A stretch of 64,000 nucleotides of DNA from Paraphysomonas bandaiensis (Eukaryota > Chrysophyceae), in the NCBI GenBank assembly GCA_965644295.1, contig CBFFRP010000128.1, positions 62,001 through 126,000 on the forward strand, in the 5' to 3' direction. The translations under genes were made by a program, and so were the position numbers. Below the pieces are notes generated by a model. That model worked only from the letters and a program-made list of their open reading frames with translations. It was not told where the DNA came from and made no database searches. Positions 23,589-35,489 of this stretch are shown here, piece after piece (positions within the stretch are counted from its first letter, which is position 1; every line of letters starts with the position of its first letter).

Positions 23589-25219
23589 ATGAGTGATTCT
23601 AAGATCCTCCAATGGCTGGGATGGAGTTCATATGATAAATTCAATGAGAATGGAACAAACGGTCTGTCAAATGAATCAGTAACTAGTGTATGCATGTCTA
23701 TTAAAGAAATACGATCTAAACTCTTTACTTTTATTGATAGAAATTTCTTTTTAGTGTTTGTTATTGTTGCTATCATGATAGCAGCTGCATATCCTTATAT
23801 GGGCAGAGAGGGGGGACCAATCAGACCAGAGTATACTGTATCATATGGTGCGACGATGCTTGTGTTTGTTATATCTGGATTAACGCTAAAGACGGCCCAA
23901 CTCAAGAATGCGTTTCTGGATATACCTTTCAATGTGTTTGTGCAAACGTATAGTCTTGTGTGCATACCATTAGCCGTATGGATACTGACTCTGTTACTTC
24001 GGGATACGACAATACACCCTGCGTTGCTTGATGGACTTAGAATATGTGGAGCACTGCCTACGACTGTTAGTATGTGTGTTGTGCTCACTAGCTCAGCTGG
24101 AGGGGATGATTGTGCTGCTCTATTTAACGCAACATTTGGGAATTTTCTCGGAATATTTATAACACCTCTCTGGCTTGTTACACTTGTGCGCATTCACGCA
24201 TCTGTGTCATTTACTTCTGTGTTTCTTAAGCTTTTAATAAAAGTGATAATACCTGTCACGTGTGGACAGGTTGCTCTGCAACTAATGTCCAATGATATGC
24301 GCGCAAGAGTTGCGGTATGGAGCTTCTTATGCTTTTTGATGAAGTGTCAACTTCAATCACGTAGGCTCATGGTAAACACCTCAAAAGAACTCAGGACTGT
24401 CTTTTAGTAGCAATTGCATTTACGGTATGTGTATGTACAACTGATATAAACCAATCTTACTCTTAAATGAAAAATAGACGTTTTCGACTGCTTTTTCAGC
24501 TGGGTTTTCCGTGACTTGGGGAGACTTATTTTCAGTAACCGGAATTGTGCTTGCCTTACAGGTATCTTACTACAAGATTACCAATAATACCTGTAACCAT
24601 ATTGTATCAGGTTTTGTTTAGTGGAATAGTATGGAGAGCAATGTCAGTCCCATGCCTGAAATTATCGCCTCGTCGTCGTGTTGCCGGTATGTTTTGTAAT
24701 TTTGTGTAAAAATATTTGATATAGCTTAACCATGGGTGATATGTACATTGAAAGAGATGTAAATTATGTTGGATGATAACTCGAATTGTATGGCTATCTG
24801 CGTGCCTACTTTTATTAAATGACAGTGAGAAAGAACCCATATGGGGTTTCCGGCTACCCATCTGATCATGTTTTTTGTTAGGGCTGTTTGCGTCCACCCA
24901 GAAAACAATAGCTCTGGGAATTCCTCTAATAACGGCTGTGTTTGAAGGATCGGATAACCTTTCGTATTACACAATTCCCATTCTCATATATCACCCTATG
25001 CAGGTAAAGTATTCATTTTAGAATTATACTTCTAACTGTACAACGATGTATGCGTCACGTGATATTTTTAATGGCTGGTTCTTCTGTATTATTGACCTTA
25101 TTATTCCAGTTGGTGCTTGGTTCATTACTTATTCCACACCTCAGTGATTATATCAAGGTATGTTCGTAAGTTCTAACCTTTCATGAAATGTGATACAGTT
25201 TTTTATAGAGATGCGATAG
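23589..25219 (+). CDS. SLC10A7-like (bile acid:sodium symporter family) membrane protein
   Basis: Seven exons: 23589-24314, 24365-24424, 24478-24561, 24611-24686, 24882-25003, 25110-25157, 25199-25219 (about 378 residues). Around ten hydrophobic segments. Family marks are FVISGLTLKTAQLKNA early on, ALPTTVSMCVVLTSSAGGDDCAALFNA in the middle, and LFASTQKTIALGIPLITAVFEGS with LIYHPMQLVLGSLLIP near the end. These match the SLC10A7/YfeH subgroup rather than hepatic bile-acid carriers. In animals SLC10A7 affects Golgi/ER calcium and glycosylation; transport here is inferred only. The start is the ATG at 23589; an upstream open frame begins without ATG. Confidence 0.88.
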
Positions 25220-25868
25220 CGAAGTTGTAGAGCAATCTTTGCCCGAAGAATCAGGCATTGATGAAGGGCTAGAAGTCCTCCCTGTATCTGAATCCGCTGA
25301 CTCTTATTAATAATCAATGCAATATAAATTTGACTCCGCTTCATCTTAAATATTTTAGACATAAACCTTGTGTACACTGTGTATTTGGCACCGTTACAGT
25401 GTTACAATTATATATACTATATACTATATACGTGACATAGGTTTTGACGTTTTGACATAACGACGTTACAAATAACACAAGTATCAATGCCTATCGCAAT
25501 AAGTGAAGTAAATTTTAAATACATATAAAAAAATATAGTGTGTATGTTTTGAAAACGTAGAAATTTTATTGTGTGAGTGATGTCATACTGATAGCATGAG
25601 AGTTTTATAATATAAAGTTATATATTCCATCATGGGTCGAAGGAGGTTGAATATTTTGAAGCGAGGGTGTTAAAAGTTCGAGTGTTAAAATACTCCTTAT
25701 CATTACGATCGAAATAAAAACTACAACATTACGATATCATATACAAATTTCGATATTGTGCTGTCAAACATTTCAACATGCCACACTCTATACAACGGTT
25801 TATCATTTGTCTACCAAAGTAGATAATATAAGAACAACTACCATAAAGTGCGGCATATAGACAGTGAA
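25220..25868. other. Convergent intergenic region
   Basis: AT-rich, between the SLC10A7-like and sulfotransferase 3' ends; nothing recognised. Confidence 0.6.
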
Positions 25869-26929
25869 TTATGCATTTCTGCGTAAGGGAAATGCCGCTT
25901 CCCCTCCTGCCAGCCAAGCAGCGCAATCAGGATCAAGCTTAGCAGCCACAACCTCGTCATATTTACGCAGCTGTTCTGGGGTAAGCACTCCCTTCCATCG
26001 ACCGTTCGTTCCTTTGTTAATAAACGTCTTTCCACCACCCTCGAATATTGCCCCTCCCACAGGAATAAGAGCGCTTGTGTCAGCGTTCTTTTTCATGGTC
26101 GAAAACCGGAAACTCTCTATCATGTCATCGAAACCATCCTCATGAATAGGAATATCCAGAAACGCGGCAATATCCCTGACAGTTCCTGGAAGGTCATCAA
26201 GAAGATCTTGAAAGTGCACAAAGAAAATATTGGGAAGGTGGCGATATTCCCACCACGACCGAACATTATCAAACAATGACCAAAAGGGGTATCCATCGGT
26301 CTCTCCCTCGATGCCTTGACCTCGGCTGATCCATTCATCAAATAAGGACTCTTCAGTCCATCCCGCTTCAGACCACCGCGGTAACTTCTCTCCAACAAGG
26401 CCTAAAGACCCATCACACTATGATTATACTAGTGAACATGCAAACCATAAATCTACCTGGAGTTTCGTTAAGGAGTTGATACCACAGATCATTTCCAGAT
26501 CGATAGTGGTTACAGAGGCTCATATAACAATCACGACCATCACGACCAATGTAAATATACTTTGCTTTCTCGTTAAACACAAGAGCATCCAGTCTAAGAT
26601 GAGTTTTGATCTGTCGTCTCTCTGTAATCGCTTCTAATACAGGCAATTGAACATGTATAGGAGGTACACGTAGATCAAGCCATGGGAATAATTCAGCACA
26701 ATTCTCTAATAATACACAGTTATATACACCATAAGATCATATTCTTATTACCTGGTATTTGTTTCTGTTGATATACTAGTCCCATTACGATGTTTTGCAT
26801 CCATGTGGTTCCACTCTTGTAAGCTGTCGCTATGATGATATCATCATCACGTACAGGAAAATTATTCCATTTAGTTGAATCAAAATGATGATTATGAAGT
26901 TCTCTTGTTTTTATAGGATGATCTGACAT
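25869..26929 (-). CDS. Cytosolic-type sulfotransferase
   Basis: Three exons on the minus strand: 26752-26929, 26457-26705, 25869-26401 (about 319 residues). PAPS-binding motifs are present: TAYKSGTTWMQNI (5'-phosphosulfate loop) and GRDGRDCYMSLCNHYRSG (3'-phosphate region). The C-terminal NKGTNGRWKG corresponds to the RKGxxGxWK motif. The VFVHFQDL-like region (IFFVHFQDLLDD) supports the Sulfotransfer_1 family. No signal peptide or membrane segment, so a soluble enzyme moving sulfate from PAPS to small molecules; the substrate is unknown. Divergent from the double aquaporin at 27528. The 5' flank contains a repeat shared with the gene at 42760-44268. Confidence 0.92.
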
Positions 26930-27024
26930 GGTATGGATATGTAGATGTGATGTAGCTGGTTAATATATGAGTGGATCCATATGACTGTGACTGTGACTAT
27001 ACATACCTTCACTGTTACATCCGT

Positions 27025-27165
27025 ATCGGCATCCTTTGTATATTTTTGTTCAAAGATGCCTCTAAGTTTGAGACAACAATTATCTGTATTCAAGACGTAG
27101 TTGTATTTCCGTAATATAGAGGATATTTGCTTCAATTTATTTCCGAAAAATAAGATGCTGACTGT
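27025..27165 (-). repeat. ~140-bp repeat upstream of the sulfotransferase
   Basis: High similarity (by eye about 85%) to 44681-44823, same orientation. Shared core blocks are CAAAGATGCCTCTAA, ATTTGCTTCAATTTATT and AATAAGATGCTGACTG. Both copies lie upstream of the start codon of a minus-strand gene. Confidence 0.8.
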
Positions 27166-27335
27166 CATCACGTCAGCAGCATGTGGATACCCATATATAC
27201 CCATATATACCCATACACCAGTATATAAGTACGGTGAAGATATCTTTTTGTTGAAATCATCGTATAGTTATGAATGTACTCCAGTATACTGTACTCCTGT
27301 ACATGTCTCACAGTACACATCTCAGATATAGATAC

Positions 27336-27345
27336 TACAGCAGTG
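27336..27345 (+). promoter_or_regulatory. Divergent-promoter motif, copy 5 (TACAGCAGTG)
   Basis: One mismatch, between the sulfotransferase (26929) and aquaporin (27528) start codons. Confidence 0.4.
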
Positions 27346-27527
27346 ATCTGGACTATAGATATATACGCACATACATACATATATAATCACCATCAGGTAG
27401 CTTATTAACACACCCATTGAATGCTACTGTAAGTAATTCATGGCCGATAGAACAATCCAGTCTCGTATTTAGATAAGTGTTATTGTTAACTTACTGCGTA
27501 TACATACACATACATACATACCACTGC

Positions 27528-29244
27528 ATGGATTCAGAGGAGGTGTATATGAGTAGTAACGGAGATCAAGAGTCTACTCTCTACTATACTCAGATTGCTA
27601 TGGTTGAGTTTATTGGTACTTTCTTTCTTTCTCAACTAGTTGCATCCAAGTATGTGTTTGCTATAGACGGCAGTCAGCCGATAGCTCTTGGGTTAGGCTA
27701 TGTGGGGATATTATATGCAACATTTCCTATCAGTGGAGGTCAACTTAATCCTGCAGTAACTTGTGGTCTACTATATAGAAGGAAATTGAGTTTACGAGAA
27801 GGATTATGTTGTATTGTTGCTCAATTGCTTGGCGGGATATTTGCTGGGCTTGTTTCATATGCTATATTCAATAGTAACTGGGATAATGTTGGTCTGTATT
27901 TTTGCTTTTTTCGTTGTTGTACTCACACCTGCGCAGGGTATCCTGAGATCTCCGAGGGATTTCATGCATCAAATGCATTTGTCGCTGAAATACTCGAGTC
28001 ATTTTTGCTAGTGACAGTCTACATGAACGCCACGACAACTAAAGCACAGGAAGGTAAAAGTTTTTATGGAGTTGCAGTAGGATTTGTTGTACTATCCACT
28101 GCCCTCTTGGAGGCCACTCAACGTAGTACATGTAATAACTCTGCTGTGGCTATGCTTGCCCTTCTCCAGGGATCGTACAAGGACCTATGGGTCTATTTCT
28201 GCGCCCCACTTATTGGTTCGTTATTCGCTTGTTTAGCATTTCCTATACTTAACCCAGCCGAGGATCAGCACGATATCAGTACCGCTGCAAAGCGACTTGC
28301 CAGTCTACTTACAGAGTTCATTGGGACATTTTATTTGTCGTACACCGTTGGGATGAGTGTAAATGCGGCTTCTTTCAGCAACGGATTCTGTGCGATAGGG
28401 ATGATGGTCGCCTCATTGATTTACATGGGTATGGTACATCTTCAACAAATTTGTTACTTTTATGTGAAGTGTCGGCGAATTCATGCTGATTATTTTACTG
28501 GTCTTGTATATGACTTAAATATACCTTTGTAAAAACTTTTGTCATTGGAAGTCGAAATGTTCTTGCAACTGCAATAACGATTTTTTAGGGGCAGCCATCA
28601 GTGGAGCTCAATATAACCCTGCAGTTTCACTTGCCATTTTTATTCGACGACGTTGGTCATCATCATCAAGGGCACCTACTATGAAAGTAGTAGACCTTGT
28701 AATGTATAGCATTGTACAAGTGCTTGCGTCATTTGCAGGAGCTCTTGTTGCGGGGTATGTTAATCAGGATGTAGGAGGCATTACTACTTTTAAGGTCAAC
28801 ACAGATCACTATACTCTTTTTGCAGGAGTTGTTGTTGAAGCGTTGTATTCGTTTCTTCTCTGCTTCACCGTACTCATGAGCGGAACCCTTAGATATGTTC
28901 AAGGGAACAGTTACTACGGCATGGCGTGTGGATTTGTTGTTACAGCCGGAATCGCTGCCGTTTCTAATATATCTGGTGTGTGCTCTTCACATAACATAAT
29001 TTGGTTGATCATACATGCACTGCAATACGCTAGCTCTTTTTTTACTGATTTTTTAGGTGGTGTTTTTAATCCTGCACTTGGTGTTTCGCTTCCGATCATT
29101 GCAATGAAACATGTAAAGGACATATGGGTGTATGTCGTTGGCCCATATTTTGGTGCTGTAGTGGCGGCTCTTGTTGTCAATTTTGTTAGTTTTGTGGAAG
29201 ATGGGGCGGAAAAGACAGACCTGTCGCACTTGACGGCTTTCTAA
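27528..29244 (+). CDS. Tandem (double) aquaporin: two MIP units in one polypeptide
   Basis: Four exons: 27528-27891, 27937-28428, 28589-28975, 29057-29244 (about 476 residues). Removing the 45-bp first intron is optional for frame, but it has good splice sites and interrupts the alignment. Unit 1 starts with MVEFIGTFFLSQL and has the first NPA box in GGQLNPAVT; where the second NPA should be it reads CNNSAVAM. Unit 2 starts with LTEFIGTFYLSYT and has GAQYNPAVS and a second NPA in GGVFNPALG. About twelve hydrophobic segments are predicted. Normal aquaporins have one unit (6 TM, two NPA loops, ~250-300 residues). No stop, promoter-like gap or new start separates the units, and the exon 2/3 junction lies inside unit 2. 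Probably a membrane water/solute channel with one intact and one degenerate pore. Confidence 0.85.
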
Positions 29245-29749
29245 GTTGTCTTCCTATGCTACCAGTTGCCCGTGGTTTCACATGAGTATCTGAATATAAT
29301 TTCGTTGAAATTACAGTGATTATACATGTATTGTTTCCGTAGCACTGATCTTCATGTGACAATGATTGTATATAATAGATAACATATTTCCATATATGTA
29401 TCAAAAAGATCTTCTGTATATGCAACCTCTTGAAAATATGACATATATAGTCATGTGCCCTTGTGGAGTATAAGGTGATTTCGCTAGACTGTCACTAGCA
29501 AGAAAGTCTTACGTCGAATGTACGATAATTAGTCATATAAAATTGATAGTAGAAATAACTGTATAATTATAGAATTGCAACAAAAAACGTCACATTTTAC
29601 GACCTGCCAACCGTTATATACTTTGTATCCTGCTTTAAACACACGACATTGCAAACATGTATTTAGTATTCATACTAATGATTTGAAAAAACAAACACAT
29701 AAAAAGGTCAAAGTACGACAGGTCCATATGTTCTTTATCAAGCATATAT
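29245..29749. other. Convergent intergenic region
   Basis: About 500 bp between the 3' ends of the two aquaporin genes; AT-rich, nothing recognised. Confidence 0.6.
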
Positions 29750-30839
29750 TCATATTTGGGATATGCTAGATGGCTCTACTGTTTTGATACCCTCCGCAAT
29801 TTCTTTATTTACGTTTCTAAGTTTCTTCTTATGTCGCCGTTTCTGTTTGACCATTTCAACATCTTTGTCTTTCATAGTATCATCAACAGGTTCCTCGTCG
29901 GTTTCCGAATCTGACTCCACACGATAACCAGTTGACTTTGCATTCTCAGGCATGTGGTACTTGTGCACATCTGCATTGCTACTGACGTCACCCTCATCTT
30001 CCTCCACGAATACTAAGTAACACATAGCCGCCAGTACCGCCCCTACCCCCGGACCAACATAATATATCCAGCTCCAGGAATCCCATAAGTTATCTCCAGC
30101 AAAGCTATTCACAACCGCTGGTCCAAATGTGCGTGCAGGGTTGATTCCACATCCCGTGAACGGGATTAGTACTATATGTGCAATAAATATGGAGAACCCA
30201 ATACAGAGGGGTGCGAGATTGGGCTGGCCATCAGTAGGCCCCCCACCACGAACTGCAGTGAGAAGGATTACAAGGCATAGCAAAAATGTACCCATCATTT
30301 CGAATAGAAATCCGTTTCCAGAGGTTAAGTCGCTATTCAATGAATTAGCACCCAGAGCAAAAGGAGGAGAGCCGACATCATCCGACCCCATACCAGATGT
30401 GGCCCCCCAAGTGAGAGCTGAACCGAGTACAGCGCCTAATAATTGAGCTATTATATACGCCACAGCACGTGGAGGACTGATCTGCTGAATCAAACATAGA
30501 AATAGAGTTACAGCGGGATTAATGTGTCCTCCAGATAGATTTCCTGTGCTGTACACTAGTACCATAATAGTCATACCGAATGCCATAGCTATAGGCATCA
30601 ACCGCCCCACCTGTATATATATATGCCACTGAGATCAATAGATCCACATATGAATCACTTACAGTATTCTCTCTAGCTACTCCATCTTGTGTGAGGAACT
30701 CTCCTGTAGCTATCACACTCCCAGTGCCAAAGAATAGAAACAGAGTCATAGAGAGAAACTCTGCAAACATTGCTCGTAATAACTCACGTGACTTGTTACA
30801 GTCATTAGGGAAACCCATTGATACCCATGAGATAGCCAT
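29750..30839 (-). CDS. Aquaporin (single MIP unit)
   Basis: Two exons on the minus strand: 30663-30839 and 29750-30610 (about 345 residues). Conventional architecture: AEFLSMTLFLFFGTGSV (TM1), GGHINPAVT (NPA1), GCGINPARTFGPAV (NPA2), six TM segments. Arg follows NPA2, as in the selectivity filter of water-selective aquaporins. The C-terminal ~85 residues are charged (acidic then KQKRRHKKK), a cytoplasmic tail that may be regulatory. It is tail-to-tail with the double aquaporin but much closer to canonical animal/plant aquaporins, so it is not a recent duplicate. Confidence 0.93.
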
Positions 30840-31116
30840 GTTTGTTGTTCAGTGGTATATGGATGTGGATATGCGTGTGTTTTATCACTGTGGAATTGTG
30901 TATAGTATCTATATAGATACAGTGCACAGTGCGTATGATATATATAGACACACAAGTACGTACGATGTGCATGCTGGTTGTGTATGGAGACGAGTGTATT
31001 ATGCCACATTAATACTAGTACCTAAAACCAAGAACATATGTTAGGGAAGAGACAGCGAATAGTGGGCCCGGAAAGTGATATTGACAACATTGATTGGGCA
31101 GTAGAATTCGAGGTTA

Positions 31117-31409
31117 GGTATGTATGTATGTATGTATGTATGTATGTATGTATGTATGTATGTATGTATGTATGTATGTATGTATGTATGTATGTATGTA
31201 TGTATGTATGTATGTATGTATGTATGTATGTATGTATGTATGTATGTATGTATGTATGTATGTATGTATGTATGTATGTATGTATGTATGTATGTATGTA
31301 TGTATGTATGTATGTGTGTATGTATGTATGTATGTATGTATGTATGTATGTATGTATGTATGTATGTATGTATGTATGTATGTATGTATGTATGTATGTA
31401 TGTATGTAT
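31117..31409. repeat. TATG microsatellite, left part
   Basis: (TATG)n array interrupted at 31410 by the LTR element; one variant unit TGTG near 31316. It continues at 35490. Confidence 0.98.
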
Positions 31410-31616
31410 TGTGGCATGAAACCCCTGCCTTTTGGGAAAACCTTGGGTTTTTAGATTTGCGATCACTCTCCTTCAGGGTTTGCCTTAGGCACGTCCCTTC
31501 AGGATCGTGATATAGTGATAGGCAGTTGCTTCATGCCAGTCTATACATACATGATTCTTATATACATAATAACCATATATTCCTAGTCTACATTCTCTTG
31601 GTGTCTGTCAGCTACA
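31410..31616 (+). repeat. Left LTR (207 bp)
   Basis: Near-identical to 35283-35489. Starts TG, ends CA. Confidence 0.95.
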
Positions 31617-31723
31617 ATATCGATATTAGTTTAACTGATATCAAGGAGAGCAAGGAAATGAAAACGCGTTTTTGAACAAGAGTGTGAGGGGGTTCCTGAG
31701 GAGCCGAGACCCTCCAGTGTGAT

Positions 31724-32138
31724 GGAAGGGAAGGAGGCAGGGGCCTCCGACCGAGAACTTCCAAAGAGTGATTTAGATTATGAGGGTGAGGGGGCTCTTG
31801 AGGAGCCGATAACCTCCAGTTCAACGGAAGGGAAGGAGGCACGGGCCTCCGACCGAGAACTTCCAAAGAGTGATTTAGATTATGAGAGTGAGGGGGCTCT
31901 TGAGGAGCCGATAACCTCCAGTTCAACGGAAGGGAAGGAGGCAGGGGCCTCCGACCGAGAACTTCCAAAGAGTGATTTAGATTATGAGAGTGAGGGGGCT
32001 CTTGAGGAGCCGATAACCTCCAGTTCAACGGAAGGGAAGGAGGCAGGGGCCTCCGACCGAGAACTTCCGAAGAGTGGTTCGTATGGAAAATACTCCAAAG
32101 GTGAGTTCTGCGAATTATACTCGGCTGTCATGGGTTGA
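31724..32138 (+). CDS. Gag-region ORF with 102-bp tandem repeats
   Basis: Open frame 31719-32138. Four starts of a 102-bp unit lie at 31724, 31826, 31928 and 32030 (3.5 to 4 copies, nearly identical). Each encodes EGKEAGASDRELPKSDLDYE plus GALEEPITSS. No nucleocapsid zinc knuckle is seen. It is the 5' coding remnant of the gypsy element. Confidence 0.6.
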
Positions 32139-32156
32139 AATGAGCAGGGTGGGAAA

Positions 32157-32351
32157 AGGATGTGCAAGGCTCTGCTTGATACTGGCGCGTCGGCGAACTT
32201 TATTAGTAAAGACGTTGTACAGTGGTTGATAGAGAGTGATTCTGTTCCAATACCTGTAATTAAGAATATTGCGGGTGGCTTGAAGTCTGCTTTTGCATTG
32301 TGTAGGAGGGGTGTACCCTTTGATGTAAAAATCCTTTCGGAGGCAAAGTAG
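32157..32351 (+). pseudogene. Retroviral-type aspartic protease fragment
   Basis: ALLDTGASANFIS is the active-site signature of LTR-element proteases. The frame ends at a stop at 32349-32351; a flap region is not obvious. Part of the gypsy element. Confidence 0.75.
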
Positions 32352-32721
32352 CCTCCGGGGTTGCAAGCTAGGTTAACTGCTTGGGAATTAGATTTAAATT
32401 TTGATATTATATTAGGAATGCAGACTGTACGAGAACTAGATTTAGTTGTACATTGCCCTAATGCTTTATGAGCGCGGACAGCGCATGGCGGTTAGCCAAC
32501 GTAGTGGGAAACAGCGCATTCCTTCATGCGAGAGAGAGAGATGATCAGTCTGGGGGAGCCGTGCCTCTTGGCCTGGGCGTGCACGCGTCTTACCCTTGTG
32601 GGGGGGAACGAGCCAGCGTTCGTCTACCGCTACGCAAAAATTATGACCTTGGGGTGCAGAGAGAGTTAGCTCCACTCGAGGTAGGAATCATGAAGGTGGT
32701 GGCGAAGATTGGTCATACCCA

Positions 32722-33490
32722 GTGGAGGAGCAGTTGCTCTCTCTGGGGGTCGAGGACCCTACTAACTTCTCAATCAGGTCCGCAAGGGACCGAGAGAATA
32801 TGAAGGAGATTCGCGATGATCAATTGGAGTCTATTGATTCTGATTATTTAAGTGCGGAAAAGGATCCGCAAGTGCTTCCAGATAAGATATTTGGATCCCC
32901 GAGTTTACAGAGTCGTATCCAGGATGTCCTGGGGGAATACAAGGAGATATTCCGATTAGAGATTCGTAAAGGGGAACCAGCCAAGCTGGAGCCTTTTGAG
33001 TTAGAAGTCCGGAACCCGTCTGACACGTGGTTGATACCGGCACATAAATTGCCTCCCCGGAGGTTAGACAGGAGTCGCCAGCGCGAGCTCCAACATTTGG
33101 TGGATAAGCTAGAGAAGTTAGGAGCAATCCAACTTAGCACAGCCACTCATTACAGTCATCCCTTTGTGGTGCCGAAGCCAGATAATAAAGGGCGGTGGGT
33201 AATAGACTATAAAAACTTAAATCGGGTCACGACTTCAGAAAGCTGGCCAATTCCAAATATAAGAGATATGATCTATAGAATTGGTGCCAGGGGGTAAACG
33301 ATCCCGTGCTGGGTTGCCTTTATTACTCAAAACGGGGTGTACGAGTGGCTCCGGCTCCCCATGGGTTTAAAGTGCGCTCCATCTTATTTCCAGAGGCAAA
33401 TGCAAAATATAGTGCTTGCGGGCCTGGTATAAAATGAGTTTTCTTTGCATGCAATATTGGGAAATAATACAAAAAGTCTCAAGCGCATCG
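32722..33490 (+). pseudogene. Reverse transcriptase fragment lacking the YxDD box
   Basis: From 32722 the frame shows HYSHPFVVPKPDNKGRWVIDYKNLN, typical of the gypsy RT palm/fingers, and stops at 33297. A shifted frame continues as GVYEWLRLPMGLKCAPSYFQ to about 33430. The catalytic YxDD region and what follows are missing; the sequence then jumps to the RNase H connection. Confidence 0.85.
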
Positions 33491-34057
33491 GAAAGTGCTC
33501 GACTGGTCAGAGGAGGCCACGGTAGCATTCGATGAGCTGAAGGAGCGAATTCATGAGTGTCCCTTATTATTTTTTATGGATGATGTTTTCCCCATCTATC
33601 TATATACTGATGCATCAATAATAGGGATTGGGGCTCATTTGGTGCAAATCGTGGAGGGTCACGACGCACAATAATTGATATGATTAGTAAGACGTTCGAG
33701 TCAACCTTGGCGAAATGGCATACCTGTGAGCAGGAAGGATTTGCCATTTTTGTATGCCTTGAATAAGTGGGAATACTTGTTGAGAGATCGACGTTTCATT
33801 GTTCGAACTGATCACGACAGCTTAAGCAAGAACACGGTATCTTAAGCGTGTGCAACGCTGGTTTATGTGTTTTCAGTCGTTTGATGTACTTAGCAGGAGA
33901 ACTTAAGGTGATTGCTGATGCTCTTAGTCGAATTTGTGGGGTGGACGCATCCGATGAGATCGGTGAAAATATCTGTTCTTCACTCGAGCAGTGCCTTGAG
34001 GTGGAGCAGGGAACAGAGTGTGAGCATATCCTTAGTCGCTGCTGGAAAGTTATTTAG
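33490..34057 (+). pseudogene. RNase H fragment of the gypsy element
   Basis: VLDWSEEATVAFDELKERI, then YLYTDASIIGIGAHL, then WEYLLRDRRFIVRTDHDSL, in several shifted frames, followed by ADALSRI. This is the usual RT-connection and RNase H order. Confidence 0.8.
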
Positions 34058-34075
34058 ACCTGTCACAATAGTGTA

Positions 34076-35043
34076 GTGGGTCACCATGGGGTAGAACGAA
34101 CCATGGGAAAGTTGCGAAGGAGCAACAACATTTGGAAGAACATGCGTCAGCATGTAATAACTTTTATTAAGAGATGTGTGTGTTGTCAGAAAATGTCAAC
34201 GTTGAAACCATCTGTGTGGGTTCGTCCATTTACACTGTCGAAATACTCGATGGGAGAATGTATTTATATGGATTATATTGAAGGCTTGATGCCGGATGAA
34301 TATGGGTTTACGAGTATATTAGTGCTGATGGATGCCTTCGCGAGGTGGGTTGAGTTATTCCCCACGAAAGGCATATCGGCGAAAGATACAGCCCGGGCTT
34401 TATTTTGGATAGAAAGAATTTATCATCTCGGGAGAGTCGAGATTTATCACAATGGGTGGCAGACAGACTTGTCGCTCAGGATAAGGTTAGGGCGTATGCA
34501 CGACAGAATTTGCGTATCCGAGACCAGCATCAAATTGAGTCTAGTATGCCGGAGGGTATATCCTCATATCCGGTAGGGGCTTTGGTGCTTGTGGAATATC
34601 GCCAGAACTCGTTGAGGAAGGGTCCTCCGAGCAAGTTATTACCATATTTAAAAGGCCCCATGAAGGTGGTGGCAATAGATGGTGGAATTTATACAGTGCA
34701 GAGTCTTTTGACCAAAGGCACAACGAAGCATCATATCTCGAAGTTACGCCCGTTCTGTTATGATCCGAGGGTTGAAGACCCGGTGCAGATTGCGTTACGG
34801 GATGACACAGAGGGCGCCGAGTTTGTGATGGAGAAAATAACGAACATGCGAGGGGATGTAAAAGGGTCACGATTTGACTTGTACTTTGAGGTGTTTTGGT
34901 CTAATTATAGTGTACCAACTTGGGAGTCTTGGAAGACAGTGCGGGGTTCAGAGGCACTGCTAAGATACCTGAGGTCCCACTCTAACTATCTTGTTCGGGC
35001 CCTATTACCCAAGAGAGGAAAGAAGCGCTCCAGGTCAAGTTGA
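34076..35043 (+). pseudogene. Integrase fragment with chromodomain-like C-terminus
   Basis: An HHCC zinc-binding region (HHGVER, CVCCQK) and the first catalytic Asp (YMDYIEGL) are present. Then MDAFARWVELFP follows, and the rest of the catalytic core is deleted. The second frame, 34405-35043, holds the GPMKV/SKLRPF end and the chromodomain-like VFWSNYSVPTWESW, as in chromoviruses. Confidence 0.8.
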
Positions 35044-35282
35044 TTCGACGGAAGAAGAAGCCCAATCCGAGGAGGAGGGATCGTCGAGTTAGTTTAGGGA
35101 TTATGAGTTTTGACGGTTAAAATCCGCTCTGTCCTTGTAGTGGACACCTATGATAAGGTTCTCGTAAGTCAGAATAATCCTTGGAGTGATATGTAGGGTA
35201 GTAGTGGTGAGTTTTTTAGGAGTAGTAGTTTTCGTAGGCTAAATGCCAGGTTTTTTTCAAAAAAAAAGGAAGGAAGGGGTAG

Positions 35283-35489
35283 TGTGGCATGAAACCCCAG
35301 CCTTTTGGGAAAACCTTGGGTTTTTAGATTTGCGATCACTCTCCTTCAGGGTTTGCCTTGGGCACGTCCCTTCAGGATCGTGATATAGTGATAGGCAGTT
35401 GCTTCATGCCAGTCTATACATACATGATTCTTATATACATAATAACCATATATTCCTAGTCTACATTCTCTTGGTGTCTGTCAGCTACA
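35283..35489 (+). repeat. Right LTR (207 bp)
   Basis: Matches 31410-31616 with two differences; bordered by a purine tract on the left and TATG repeats on the right. Confidence 0.95.

Larger units (their letters stand above)
31410..35489 (+). mobile_element. Defective Ty3/gypsy LTR retrotransposon inserted in a TATG microsatellite
   Basis: Two 207-bp direct LTRs (31410-31616 and 35283-35489) begin TGTGG and end CTACA; I count two differences. A purine-rich tract (AAAAAGGAAGGAAGGGG) precedes the right LTR. Both outer flanks are TATG repeats, with GTAT directly at both junctions (4-bp target-site duplication compatible with the array phase). The order is repeat-containing gag-like ORF, protease, RT, RNase H, integrase, chromodomain-like tail, which is the Ty3/gypsy order. 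Coding is broken by deletions and frameshifts, including loss of the RT YxDD region. Confidence 0.95.

Noticed and set aside
24687-24881. C/D-box-like signals (ATGATAA, CTGA) in an SLC10A7-like intron
   Set aside because: No terminal stem brings the boxes together.
28429-28588. The gap between the two aquaporin units as a gene boundary
   Set aside because: The 160-bp intron lies within unit 2, before its first NPA box, not between units; the join of unit 1 to unit 2 is in one exon.
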